From positions 1-36,675 of the forward strand of contig CAJVPJ010000188.1 in the NCBI GenBank assembly GCA_910592205.1: DNA of 36,675 nt. Direction: 5' to 3'. This DNA is from Paraglomus occultum. Lineage: Eukaryota; Glomeromycota; Glomeromycetes; Paraglomerales; Paraglomeraceae. This document shows positions 1-10,807 of this stretch, one piece after another. Position numbers and translations under genes: made by a program. The stretch's first letter is position 1, and each line of letters starts with the position of its first letter. The notes under the pieces were generated by a model that searched no databases, was not told the DNA's origin, and worked only from the letters and a program-made list of their open reading frames with translations.

Positions 1-44
1 GAGATTATGAGCCACGGTACCGGTAACAGAAAATCGGTCACGGG

Positions 45-76
45 GATTTCAGCATCATCCGATTTCAGCATCATCC
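45..76. repeat. Two-copy 16-bp tandem repeat
   Basis: The 16-mer GATTTCAGCATCATCC occurs twice in direct, gap-free succession (45-60 and 61-76). It is followed by a loose run of TATGTAT/TATATATC-like words to about 165. No function is evident. Confidence 0.9.
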
Positions 77-220
77 GTGACATTTAATATTAGGTATATG
101 TATATGTATCGAAGGTATGTATCAAAGAGTATATTATATATGCATCGGGTATATATCAAAGGTATACCATAGGAAAGAGTTTATTTTTTTCCCTTAGAAT
201 TCTATTATTTTACTTAAGTA

Positions 221-345
221 ACTTGTGACAGATATAGAGAAGTAATCAAGAGAGAAACAAAAAGGCTCAAACTCTCAAACAGCTGTCACAAGTTCTGTCA
301 CAAGTACTGCAAACAACTAGTGACATCTAGTAACAACTTGTGACA
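221..345. repeat. Cluster of ACTTGTGACA words in both orientations
   Basis: The 10-mer ACTTGTGACA occurs at 221-230 and 336-345. Its exact reverse complement TGTCACAAGT occurs at 284-293 and 296-305, and a one-base variant lies at 317-326. Five near-identical words in 125 bp is more than chance would give. The cluster lies just downstream of the stop codon of the minus-strand membrane-protein gene, so it could be a 3' flank element or a decayed repeat. Confidence 0.75.
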
Positions 346-435
346 AAAGTTTCAATGTATAAAAACTAAAAAAACCCAGTGTCTCTTTAATGAAGATTTT
401 TGAATGAAAAGGAAATTCTAAAAATTCTTTAATGT

Positions 436-1337
436 TTACACTATATCCAGAGTCTGACTTCCAAAGACAACATCCTCAGTATGCGTTGCTATAGCAGGAG
501 GTATTTCAGAAAGTTTAAAACCCTCATTGTTATCATCATTTACTTTGTCATCATTTACAAAAAAAATAGTACTAAAAACAAGAAATGTGGGATATGCCCA
601 TATAAATATCAAGTTTGTTGCCCGAATCTGACAAGTAGTGTGAAGTAAGGGAAGAGAGTAGTTATAGGAATCTGGACAAGTAAATGGAATGTTCCCCATT
701 TCATGAACTGTGTATGCTGTGTATGTACCTTTTATTATTATTGAAATATCAATAAGATTAAAAAAGATGAAATATATAGCATAGAACATTCTCTGATTGT
801 AGTCTATAATGGTCCTTACTTGGAACTATTAGCCAGGCAATCACATATCCACAGCCAAATGTGGACCTATATAATTTGATAGTTAAAAGTTTAGTAATAT
901 AATAATGTTTAGATAATGTAAAGTTAAAAGATAGAGTATACATAATAGTATCAATAGCAATTATATCACAGCCGAATATTGTACACGTCATAAAGATTAC
1001 AATAGCACCTATAGGAGTTAATGCTAATGTCAAGTATCTAATAAGATTTAGATAAAATCATAAATTTTAATGATATCAAAGATAAATAACCAGTTTTCAA
1101 AGATAAAAAACATTAATTTACTTACACGTTGTCAATAGAATGTAATTTGAGAATTCCATTAGACATACCAAATAAAATCACTTTTGCAAGTTCTAAAAAA
1201 TTATAACCAATTATTATTATTATATCATTATTATTATAAAGCTTGTTAATAAATTACTTACGAAAGGCTGGACAAGCAAAAGCCAACAAGATAGTTATCA
1301 TATACACCAAATACTTAAATAATGAAAAGAAACTCAT
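436..1337 (-). CDS. Predicted four-helix membrane protein, 217 aa
   Basis: I do not recognise the family. Four exons join in phase: 1337-1262, 1192-1126, 1037-820 and 728-436, with GT-AG introns (donors GTAAGT, GTAAGT, GTAAGG). The product is 217 aa. Hydrophobic stretches lie near the N-terminus (start of exon 1, rich in L/I/F), at the start of exon 3 (LTLALTPIGAIVIFMTC), around FGCGYVIAWLIV at the end of exon 3, and in exon 4 (NLIFIWAYPTFLVF). This gives three to four membrane passes followed by an acidic, probably cytoplasmic tail (VNDDKVNDDNNEG). The spacing resembles small tetraspan proteins such as MARVEL-type, but that is only a resemblance. The ATG at 1335-1337 was chosen because it opens directly into the first hydrophobic segment and all downstream phases close. 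Exon 4 could alternatively be read longer, from 789, through the last intron. Confidence 0.65.
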
Positions 1338-1964
1338 TTTCAGGAGAAGTTAAACATTGATTAAATGTAAGTTTTATAGAAAAGGGCAGTAAATAAACGG
1401 AGAAGACATCTTTATTTACATAAAACCCATTCGTTTATATGCAGTTCATTAAATTTGTGTAACAAATAATGATAAATTGGTGATCAAACTTTCTATTATT
1501 ATTGACCTCCGCCTGCCATATGCAGATAATATATCATCACTTTTTTCACGTCACGAATTTGATCAGTCATATCTTGGTGAGAATCTACGCTATCAAATCG
1601 ACCAAGCTATCGTTACATAGCCTGAGCTTCGGGCTTACGTTCGATCTTAGGAAGGCTAAATAGAAATTGCTCGGCATTGCGTGTCTATCCCCGGTTTCTC
1701 ATGTGGCCAGAAATATGGAATACACCACCTTGGTGTCTGTCATAAAAAGCAAAATGCACATCACTCGAGCGTGCCCTAAAATGCAAAACGCACGTCATAC
1801 TGGCGCATATCTCAGTGGTTCTTAAGCAATAATCAAGCTTATTACTGTAGAGGTCAAAATGGATAGCTATAAAATAAGTAGGTAACAGTATATTCATAAG
1901 TAGGTAACTTGAGTTTTGCAATTTACACGTCATACTTAGGGATATTTCATTGGTCAAGTGACTT

Positions 1965-2179
1965 GAATTTTGCGATCTTGAGGAGGCAGACCGCAACATT
2001 AAGCCAGATCAAGCTATCAATAAACTCTTAATACAGGGGGTTTCAAAGCTTATATAGAAAAGCTAGATGAAGAATACGATTCTGAGTCGGATTTCGATCT
2101 CGAAAATGAATTAAAAGATATCTCTATTCGTAAACCTGCAATCAAGAATTACATCGGGCCCACAAATGACGATATATGA
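1965..2179 (+). pseudogene. Frameshifted relic of an unidentified acidic protein
   Basis: One frame reads a plausible coding stretch (DLEEADRNIKPDQAINKLL, from 1974). It continues after a one-base frame change in the G-run near 2036-2040 as FKAYIEKLDEEYDSESDF and then a lysine/acidic tail ending at TGA 2177-2179. Amino-acid composition and absence of stops look like degraded coding sequence rather than random AT-rich DNA. There is no start codon or domain that I can name. It lies between the membrane-protein gene and the hairpin-unit array, in a visibly decayed region. Confidence 0.35.
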
Positions 2180-2266
2180 TTGGATGCATCGTTAGATGTA
2201 TATTTTTTTGCCCATGTGACCCAATGACGGAAATCGGCCATGATTACTAAACCCATACATTATGAG

Positions 2267-2469
2267 TGACGACAAAAATTAGCCACAGTCGTCATTTGAG
2301 TGACGTGAAAAATAGAAATTCACGTCAAGCCACGACACATACCTTGGTGGCTTTCGAATGACGATACAAACAAATTTACACGTCACCTGATGAGCAGACT
2401 ATATCTTTGACGAGGCAAACGCAAAACGCACGTCACTCGAATGACGAGGCAAACACAAAACGCTCGTCA
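2267..2469. repeat. Array of five 27-28 nt units with self-complementary ends (TGACG...CGTCA)
   Basis: Five units begin with TGACG and end with CGTCA at nearly constant length: 2267-2294 (28 nt, 7-bp stem TGACGAC/GTCGTCA), 2301-2327 (27 nt, 9-bp stem TGACGTGAA/TTCACGTCA), 2359-2385 (27 nt, 5-bp stem), 2408-2435 (28 nt) and 2442-2469 (28 nt, 7-bp stem TGACGAG/CTCGTCA). The last two belong to a 34-bp tandem period and differ by only two bases inside the unit. Interiors are A-rich and otherwise vary. Diverged pieces of the same vocabulary (CAAAACGCACGTCAT) occur near 1784-1798, with ACACGTCATAC at 1925-1935. No known element type is recognised. Confidence 0.8.
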
Positions 2470-2493
2470 TTTTCGGGGTAGTTATAGTCCAAT

Positions 2494-4107
2494 CTAAGTG
2501 GGATAATTGGAGTCTGTACAGACTCCAATTATCCCACTAACCGTTTGAGGACAATAGTTTGGCCGCATACCATCTACCTCTAAATACCGCCTATACTTAG
2601 CTGTATAGACTGTTTCGTAACCGCCAGATCCAATCTCTTTGAGTTCGTAAAAGTCGCTATACCGCATGTACTTTATACGTTGATTCGTTCGTGTGAAACT
2701 ATCCAATAGTGAGTGTACGTCGTAGTAGAAAACTAAATAATATTCCCGAGTATATGGATCCCGAGTGATTCCAATTATCCAAACATTATCCGATGTTAAT
2801 ATTTTGGGGTATTCCTTAGTTAGCTACAAATACAGTTTTTACAACAACGATCAATTTAAAACGCGTGATACACACAATACCATTTTTAATCGTTCCGTTC
2901 GTCAACTATCTTTTTGAGTGCCACTCGTATCAATTCATTTGTTGTTTGTTCTAACCAGTCCGCTACATGCGTGCATCCATGGCGTAATAATGACATATGT
3001 TGTACGTCTTTTAATAGCGAATACTCTATCCATCGTAGATAGGCATCATACTCATGCTCAGTATTACTCCACGACTGCATAATAAACGAATCCAGTGACT
3101 TGTTGCCCGTAGTCCAATCAACGGGCCGTGGTGTTTTACACGCATAACAGAATGCATTGATCTTGGAGTTTAACAATCGTATGCACGCCAGACATAATCC
3201 AATTTCATCACGTTGTTTTACCAGACAATACTTTTGTTTGCTTGCATCATATGTGAATCCGATGGTGACCCAAACACCCGTGGTGAGAATATCTGGATAC
3301 TCATCACATAACTAGTAAAATGAATAAGTCAATAATAATTTAACAAATTCAATAAACATGACAAGTAAGTAAATAGTTTACCTCGGCATAATACGAATCA
3401 CATGTCTCATCTGTTATTTCAAGTGGAATCAATTCAACAAGTGCATAATAGTTATCAGTAATAGGTAAATCGTACAAGTATCCTAATCTATCTCTCCCAT
3501 CATTAATATGAATACAATCAAAGGGAATCCATTCCAAATAGGCATGATTTGGTGAGGTTGTTTGTAATTCGGATTTCTTAATAAACTCGTCGAGTTGCTT
3601 ATTGTTGCTAGTCCACTTATTGGATGATTGTTTATGACCGCAAATGCACCACACGGGACTACATCGAAGTATTCCACATGCGGAGCAGAATCCGTATCGA
3701 GAATAACAGTGGTAAAACTGTCTCTCAGCAACCATGTAATAGTTATTATTGTACTTGGTAAACCCCTTTATGAGTTCATTGCGTTTATCAAGCCATTTTG
3801 CATATCTTCTGAACTGATTAACATCACTGCTATATTCGTGTGTCGGAAGTGAGTATATTCTAACAAACTCACTCACAAGTGTTGGTGTACATTCTTTGCT
3901 ACTTCCAAGCAACACCAACGTTAATGTTGTTTCCGCTTCATGTGATGTAACTTTGTGAATAACATGATAGACATTGTTGATTCGAGTTGGCTTTACGTCG
4001 GTGATTTCCTCACAAGCAATCCATTCAAGTTTATGATTGCTTTCCAAGGAGGATTGAATTAAGCTGTCCATTGCTGGATTATTAACCGTCCCTGATGCTG
4101 ACGACAT
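2494..4107 (-). pseudogene. Truncated kinase-family gene (repeat-type N-terminal region plus glycine loop only)
   Basis: The N-terminal exon (4107-3382, 242 codons, donor GTAAAC) contains repeated aromatic motifs (LEWIACEEITDVKPT, LEWIPFDCI) and a CxxC-rich patch (CSACG...CICGHK). Exon 2 starts at 3311 (LCDEYPDIL, WIEYSLLKDV) and meets a TAA at 2886-2888 with no convincing donor; a weak GTTGAC donor would keep phase. Exon 3 starts at 2823 (LTKEYPKIL, WIIGITRDP) and reaches the kinase motif YELKEIGSGGYETVYTAKY, with Glu where the third glycine of GxGxxG is expected. It stops about 30 residues later inside the 42-bp palindrome, so VAIK lysine, HRD and DFG motifs are absent. This N-terminal architecture is typical of kinase-like proteins expanded in AM fungi (family knowledge). 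The start at 4107 is chosen by alignment to the paralog at 36393; an in-frame ATG also exists at 4134. Confidence 0.75.
2497..2538. repeat. Perfect 42-bp palindrome centred on TA
   Basis: The 21-nt left arm (core GGGATAATTGGAGTCTGT) is followed immediately by its exact reverse complement, with no spacer. The centre reads CTG-TA-CAG, which is how two Tc1/mariner- or pogo-type terminal inverted repeats would look when they meet at a shared TA target site. Complementarity stops at 2496/2539. The minus-strand kinase reading frame runs into this palindrome and terminates at its far edge, so the palindrome marks the broken 3' end of that gene. Confidence 0.85.
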
Positions 4108-4140
4108 GGTTTGATAAGAAGTTTCTCCAAGCATAATCAC

Positions 4141-5356
4141 AGAGAGAGCATTCTCAACGGTTATTGTGCTACATCACACGGCCCTATGTTTGAATCTCTT
4201 GTTATAATTGGTGTCCGGAGATGAGTAGAATGGTTCGGTTTAAGTATTAAGAGGGTTGATTTGTATTTCAAACCCTGTTGTGCAATTTATGTGATGTTTA
4301 CCACGTACTTACGCGATAGTGCCTATTATTAATTTACCTCAAATCATACGATTGTTCAACTGATTAGTGTTGTTTTTTCTATGTATATCACAAAAATACT
4401 GCGCTTGAGTATTGAAATTAAAAATTTCTGTTTTTATGATAAGATGTTTGATCAACGTATAATAATAAATAATATGCAGTATACTTAATTTTCTCGTATT
4501 TAGATACCCCAACTAACCGATAGAAAAGGCAAAAATGAAACGTTGAAACAGAAACGCAGAAACGCAACTCATTTCAACACGCAATGGTATGCTTGAAGAA
4601 ACAAATTTATGCATTTCAAGTTATCACTAACAATATAAATAGTTAGGACTAACCTTTTCTTCGTTCGGGTAACGCAGATTATCAGTAAGGCTTGCGAATC
4701 TCAACTTCCAAACTTGTACATTGAACAAACGCATTTACTCAATGTTTGCTACGCAAGCTTGAAACCTATTGCGGATATTAAGCATCTGTCAACAAATGAT
4801 AAAATAGTAAATTTTACAATGATTACGACTAAATTATTAATTGATAAACCAGCTATTGCCCGCAACATATTTGGAAGAATAGTCAACCTTGATATAACAA
4901 ATTAGCGTCCAATGGCTACCTTTACGAGAGACGGAAAATAGACACAGCATACCGATTACGCTTACATTGAATGGTTTCTTGCACACTAATGTTTTATTAT
5001 CATGAGAGAATCTGTTTCAATTTTTATTATTCAATTTATTTCATATGAAAATAGTCAGAATAGTTGACCCAATCGGTTCTTTGTTAATTTAATAAATATA
5101 CATAATATCATGCTTAGAGTTTTTTCTTTGTTGACTAATTTACATAAACCTTACAAACCCGATAAACCCTTGCTCCATTTCCAACACTTTCTTTTTGTCA
5201 AGTATACTCACAATTATATACAGTTTTTGTCTAAATACAAATATTTAACAAAGCGTTTTCTGCAACACTCCAAAAAGTTATCTATCACATGTAATAGAAA
5301 ATTCTTATGTTACACGATATGCATAAAACGATTCAAACAAAAAGGTAAACATTCTT
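4141..5356. other. Intergenic, no gene seen
   Basis: AT-rich sequence with only short ORFs on the plus strand (4714-4905 and 5110-5376) that show no domain, biased composition or splice support. It holds the upstream region of the truncated kinase-family gene and the 3' flank of the HMG-box gene. Confidence 0.6.
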
Positions 5357-6515
5357 TCAATGGTTGCCATCAATAGCCAAAAGACTTGGATATTCAAGAA
5401 CATTCTCATGATACGAGACATTTTCATGTCCCTTTATCTCGTCAATTTTGTGTGTCCTGTCTTCATTAGAAGGACTACAGTCCACTCTTGCTATTGGTGA
5501 TAACAATAAACTAGGGTTTGGAGTATACTGATCAAATATTGGGGGAGAAGGTAGATTGGATTGGGATGTGGATTGATGGGTGAATAAGGGGGGTAGGCAA
5601 GCAAATGGAGAGGTAGTGGCGGAAGATGGGTACGGAGACACAATTGTGTCCGTATTTTGAGTGGAAGTCATGCCACCTGAACAATCAGACAAGGTTATAT
5701 AAATCAGACTCATAATATGCATGCAATGTGCAACATTTCTAGAAATGACGGTATTGATTAACCTACCACTTTGTGGTTGTCCCCACGTACAGTGCGCACA
5801 TCGATAACAATTTATTATTTTGTTATCAAACGCCGTTCCTCCCATTCTGTTGTCCATCATGTCATATGGCGACGGATATATTGAATGTACTGGTTCGAAA
5901 TAATTGATAAACGGTTGAGGTAATGGTAACACCGGCTCGGGAATTGGTAAAGCCGTGGGTTGCGCATGCGCATGGGGAGCAAACATTTGATTTTTCGAAA
6001 CTGGCGAGTTGTCTGTCGTTGATTTCTGTATTCGCATTGACGGTGTAGCAATAAACGCCGGTCTCTTTTTTCTTTTTGCTTTGGTGGCGGTGGCAGTGGT
6101 GGCAGTGGTAGTGGTGGTGATTACAGTCGCCACATCATTAACTTGGAAACAGTTTTTTCTGCGCATATAACTTTTCGGCCGCTAACGAGATGTCCTTGTA
6201 TGCTTTTTTAACATATTCTGGTTCCCTTTCCCACGAATAAGAAATCATTGACGACACGTCAGTCATTGCCAAGTGAAAGTTATTTTCCTTCAAATGTTTC
6301 ACGTATTCGCTGCGATACATGATGAATGCGTTTGGGAAACGAACCAACTTTTTGCGTGACAATTTGGTTACAAAAGCAGTCGTGTCGATTTGCGGAGGAA
6401 ATGGCAGTGTGACAGGGGGAAGCTTGGGTGTAGTCTTTTTTACCGAAAGTCGCATACACTGCTGCAATATTCCATTGCGGTTTATCGTTCGGTGGGTGGG
6501 TTTTGGGTCTTTCAT
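5357..6515 (-). CDS. MATA-type HMG-box transcription factor, with a reading-frame break after the box
   Basis: From ATG 6515 the first frame encodes 125 aa ending at TAA 6138-6140. An HMG box occupies about residues 58-120: RFPNAFIMYRSEYV, then MISYSWEREPEYVKKAYKDI and a basic end, which is the MATA-HMG pattern of fungal mating-type-like DNA-bending factors. An upstream in-frame TAA rules out the GTG start. A second open frame (6166-5357) carries a Lys/Arg patch (KAKRKKRP) and a Pro/Ser/Thr-rich tail. A weak intron (6142-6079, GTTAAT...AAAG) plus a better one (5766-5677, GTAGGT...TTCAG) would join both frames into 334 aa. Otherwise the gene is frameshifted or the tail is not translated. AM fungi carry many HMG genes of this type, so it need not mark a mating locus. 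Expected location is nuclear. Confidence 0.82.
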
Positions 6516-9500
6516 TAGGGGCCTTGTTAAGACTTTTACGTCACGCACGCACGCGAATTAAATGGACGGTGTGGGGGAGGTGTTATCCTCCGCCTTTATA
6601 TATCGTCGATGACTCATCCTTTTTCTTTGTATAGCTTAATCAGATAGAGGTCACACAAACAACAAACTGAATGTATTCAAACATCAACTCTTGCTTATCG
6701 ATTGTTGTCTTGCATTTGTGTAATGTTTGCTGCGCCTTGATTACATATCGCCAGGATTATACGCAAAGAGAAGGCAATGTTGATGGTACAACATGTTTCA
6801 TCACAGCTGATGAGATAGATTGAGATTTATTATACATGCCGAACAGTGAGTCGGAGATAAATGGATAAATTGACCAATCATAACGCCCAATATATCAACC
6901 GACAAATATATACAGATTACAGCATTCAAAAAAAGTTCCAGTTTGACAAATCTCTATCAAAACGACTTTGTTACTGAATATTTTACCAGATACAAAGAAC
7001 AATTGGCTTAAAAAAGAAAGAGGATAGAATAAAGTTGGATCTTGCGTAAACGAACTTCTGTGTATAAAACAGTAGTCTTTTATAAAATGCGCGGTCTATG
7101 ACCATGTCCAATAAAATTTTATGCTAATATTACGCAACACAATAATATTGCTGATTTCTATATAGATTATCACAGAGTATACAGCGGCACAACAATAAGC
7201 CTAATTGCTAAAATACGATAATGATTGTGTATGTTCTTTTGAAGGAAAAACCGGTTGAGCGTTCTTCGTGTTGCGTACGTAAACAGTTCGCCACAATAAA
7301 CATGACGATTTTTGGTAAAAGTTATTATTTTTATGCAACTAATCCGAGGATCAAATGTAACAGGGACCCGTAAACTCTAGTCCTGATTAAGTATGTTGCA
7401 CTGCATGCATTGTGTTTTCTTTTTTTTTTTTTTTTCTCACTTATTCACAAGAGAATGAATGTATGAACCCTTTCCAAGGTATGAAACATCCGATGTTATT
7501 TATAGCGTATTCATACAAGTCGCAAGCTCTATTGTAATGACCAAAATGTTATCGATGTTTCGAATATTGCGAAGTTGGTATGACGCAACTATAAAGCATG
7601 TAATAAAAAAGTACTGATCTGCAAATGGAAAAGAAAGGAATGTGTTTACAAATATTACGGCTAACACCAAAACAAGACGGGAACACGCCTCAATAACAAA
7701 GGGAAAAGGCAAAAAAAAACTCATATGATCTACGCGGCAGGTAATCACATGTTGTCCACTTAAACTAGGGACAGGTTTATCGAATGTTTGCATATTTATA
7801 TTACAGTACTTATCGTGAACTGAACAATAAAAGATAAATTCATTGTGTGTTTGTGTTTACATAATATTGAGACATAAACTACAAACTTGAAGCATTTATT
7901 TGTTCGAATCGGGCAATTTAAATTAAAGTCGTCAGACCCCAACACAGAATCCCTACGCGTAAATATGCAGATGAAATGACAAGGTCAATAACGCCTAATC
8001 AGACTGAGTACTCGCGGATACTAACTGATATGGCTAGCGTTATCCATTCTCAGGTTTTGTTATTATTGTTAAAGGAACGTTCTATAGCCTCTCTTCGTTA
8101 CTTGTGCGCTTTATCAATCCGCCAATCTATACACTTATCAATCAACAACTATCCTTTTACGTAAGCTAATTAAAAATTATTTGCTCACCTTTTTTTTTAA
8201 AGAAAGACAAAAGAAAACGTGTATTAAATGTCGTTATCATAGGAATACTAGTATATTTTTTATTGTAACTGACAATTTATATAGCTTATCTTCTTTGCCG
8301 AAAAAACAAAATTTTTCGTGTTCAATTTATGAACACACTTCTAATCCCTTTTCAGCAAGTAGATAAATAGTATACCGTAAAATGCTGTATATCCAGTATC
8401 CAATACGACTACTGCTTATTATTAAGCCATACTTCCCCCTTTTTTACACTCTAATTACAACGCACATATGAATGTATCAAAATAGTTGAATTAAAAAGTG
8501 AACAAGAAGCAAAGCTTACGAGCGTATAAACAATTTATTGCTTGAGAAAAGGTTGGGGGGGGAATGTTATTGAAGGACTAGACATGACAGTTTGCGATAT
8601 AACATGTGTAATAAGACTGGGTTTAATTTGTAGACTTTATTGGGTCGACAGCAGACAAATATACATGTTCTTTTTCCGAACCAGACTTGTAAAAATTTAC
8701 CATTTTGTAATGTGGGTCAATATTTGTCAAGTATTTTCCGTCATGGTTGTTCTCCGGGTCTTTTACATGTCTTTAACCTGTTTGCAACGCCCGGCATTTT
8801 CTTTTTTCGGTGACAAAAATTTGCTCTTCCGTTATTGATATGTATTCTGCAAATGGAGTTGTCGGGAGCATGTTGTAAGCAACTACGGTTGTCTTTAGTA
8901 GGTTTAATAACCAAATAATCAAGTATGTGTTAACATTTACTCGTTAGGCATTTTTTGATGCTCATAAGTTCTGCCAAAGACCGTATGATATCGATATAGT
9001 TACATGTAATATACCGTACTGCACTAGATCTCTATTCGGGGCAAGGGGAGTACTATAACCGAGAAATACGTTGGAGAGCTACTTTACTGACGATATAAAT
9101 GTTTTACACATCCTAGCCTTTTCTTTTGCAATATACCCGTACGCTGCAAACGTAACTCGGAAGTTGCGTCGTTAAATGCTATGGAAAAAGTAGAGGTGTA
9201 AAGTGAAGATGATCTAATCTCGGGTGGATAAGAAAGAAAGAAGAAAACGAAAATGTAGTTGTTAAGTCAAATATGGTATACAACTGAAAGTAAGTTCAGT
9301 AAATGATAGGGTAAATATTGTACGCTGTGAATACAATAACAGATGAGATGGTTAACTAGATATCGGGAGAGTCTATTATATTACATGTAGTAGAGATATA
9401 AGCGACATTTACATTTATTGAATTTGTAGATTTTATCCGGGCATCTTATTTTCAGATAAGAACACAATAAGCACCCGGGCACTTACCAGAATGGATGTTG

Positions 9501-10183
9501 CCCAACCTGGAGGGGAGTACTAGAATCAGTGATGTGCGATAACTGTCACTTGTATACATCTTGGCTGCTGATTATGTTTTCTATTTGTTTCTTGGCAAAT
9601 CAAACAACAGTAATAGAAAAAGCCTATTTACATTACATAATCAACTGTCGTTACGCTTTTATTCTGAAAGGCTGTCAATCAATTTCTGGACGAACATGTA
9701 AGTTGGATATTTTCTTTTTTGTTTAATATGGTAACATATATATATTCTTCGATCTTTTCACCTACCTCTCATACATTTATTTTACGTCTTCTCCTCCTGT
9801 AGTCGTGAGCTTTAATTGCTGCCAAGTTGATAGTAAGCAACGGAATACTATATATGGGGGAAAGACAGGGGAATGTTTGTTAGTAGTTATGTTGTACTCC
9901 CTACACAAGGTTTGTATGTCCTACAAAAGCCAATTATTTGTTTGGGACGGTTTGCTCGAGATACTGCTGGAAAGTAGTGATCGAAGGAAAAAAAAAAGGT
10001 CGATTATAAAAGTCAAACCATGTTCAATGACTAATGGTTAAAGTTCAAGTGTTGAACTGGGTAAGTAAGCGATTACAGTTATGATTTTTCTTAATGTTAA
10101 TGTTTCGTTCGAAATTGATGATTTGCTGAAAGTATGCAGTTTAGGTTGTCAACGTCTTTATGACCAACGACATCTGAGATTGG

Positions 10184-10307
10184 TACCTAATTATAAGGTT
10201 GTAGCATTATTTTGGTAACATAAACGTACGAATAATTATAGCGCTTACCTAATTATAAGGTTGTAGCATTATTTTGGTAACATAAACGTACGAATAATTA
10301 TAGCGCT
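10184..10307. repeat. Exact 62-bp tandem duplication
   Basis: Positions 10184-10245 and 10246-10307 are identical over 62 bp, beginning TACCTAATTATAAGG and ending ATTATAGCGCT. Identity indicates a recent duplication, or an assembly artefact. There is no coding content. Confidence 0.95.
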
Positions 10308-10433
10308 CAATAGCCGATTTGAATATGAGTAACAATGGGAGCCGTTCATTTTTCCGGCCTCGTCCCGACAATTCTTTCGAAGTTATCTCGCTGATCTGGA
10401 TGTGAACAAAAATCGACGTTTGCATCGAAATAT

Positions 10434-10526
10434 TTTTCGGGAAATAATAGTCGGAGCAATGATTGTTTGGGAAATGATTGTCGGATAAATGAATTGTCGG
10501 GGAAATAATTGTCGGGGATATGGGCT
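10434..10526 (+). repeat. Degenerate tandem repeat, consensus GTCGGGGAAATGATT
   Basis: Six consecutive 15-16 bp units are readable: 10434-10449, 10450-10464, 10465-10479, 10480-10495, 10496-10510 and 10511-10526. They vary around GTCGGGGAAATGATT, with the GTCGG and AATGATT blocks best kept. The minus-strand translation of these units gives an artefactual F-P-D-N-like repeat ORF that I do not regard as a gene. Confidence 0.85.
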
Positions 10527-10759
10527 GTCAAGGTAAGTAAACACGTTATTATTTATTATGAATTCAACGCATAACACATTCGATTTAAAAGTTGAACAAA
10601 GCAATGAAATACGTTCGAATAAAAATTTATCTAGCCTTAGATCCCAGAAAATGCCTAACAGGTAAATGTGTTAATTTTCTCCGATAATCATTTTAGTTGC
10701 TATTTTAACACTCAAATAGACGTTGATTATTACTTATTATAGTGCTTATAAATATGACT

Positions 10760-10807
10760 GTCGGGGAAAACGATTTTCGGGGAAATGATTGTCGGGGGAA
10801 ATGAACC
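10760..10807 (+). repeat. Second cluster of the GTCGGGGAAATGATT repeat
   Basis: Three more units of the same family (10760-10775, 10776-10790, 10791-10807) lie about 230 bp downstream of the first cluster in the same orientation. They suggest that the two clusters were once one array or belong to one dispersed element. Confidence 0.85.

Noticed and set aside
2267-2469. CRISPR array reading of the hairpin-ended units
   Set aside because: Units are not identical, interiors differ more than spacers would suggest, spacer lengths are irregular (6-31 nt), and the context is eukaryotic.
5357-6515. Mating-type (sex) locus interpretation of the HMG gene
   Set aside because: None of the usual neighbours (triose-phosphate transporter, RNA helicase) is present, and HMG genes are numerous in AM fungi.
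7500-7793. 97-codon minus ORF with hydrophobic stretches
   Set aside because: Hydrophobicity is expected from T-rich codons; no splice partners, domain or promoter were seen.
7895-7925. tRNA T-arm-like word TTCGAATC
   Set aside because: No matching acceptor, D or anticodon stems could be formed around it on either strand; no tRNA or rRNA gene was found in the window.
10346-10604. Minus-strand ORFs with repeated F-P-D-N-like peptides
   Set aside because: They are translations of the degenerate GTCGGGGAAATGATT DNA repeat; two frames show it equally and neither has a start context or domain.
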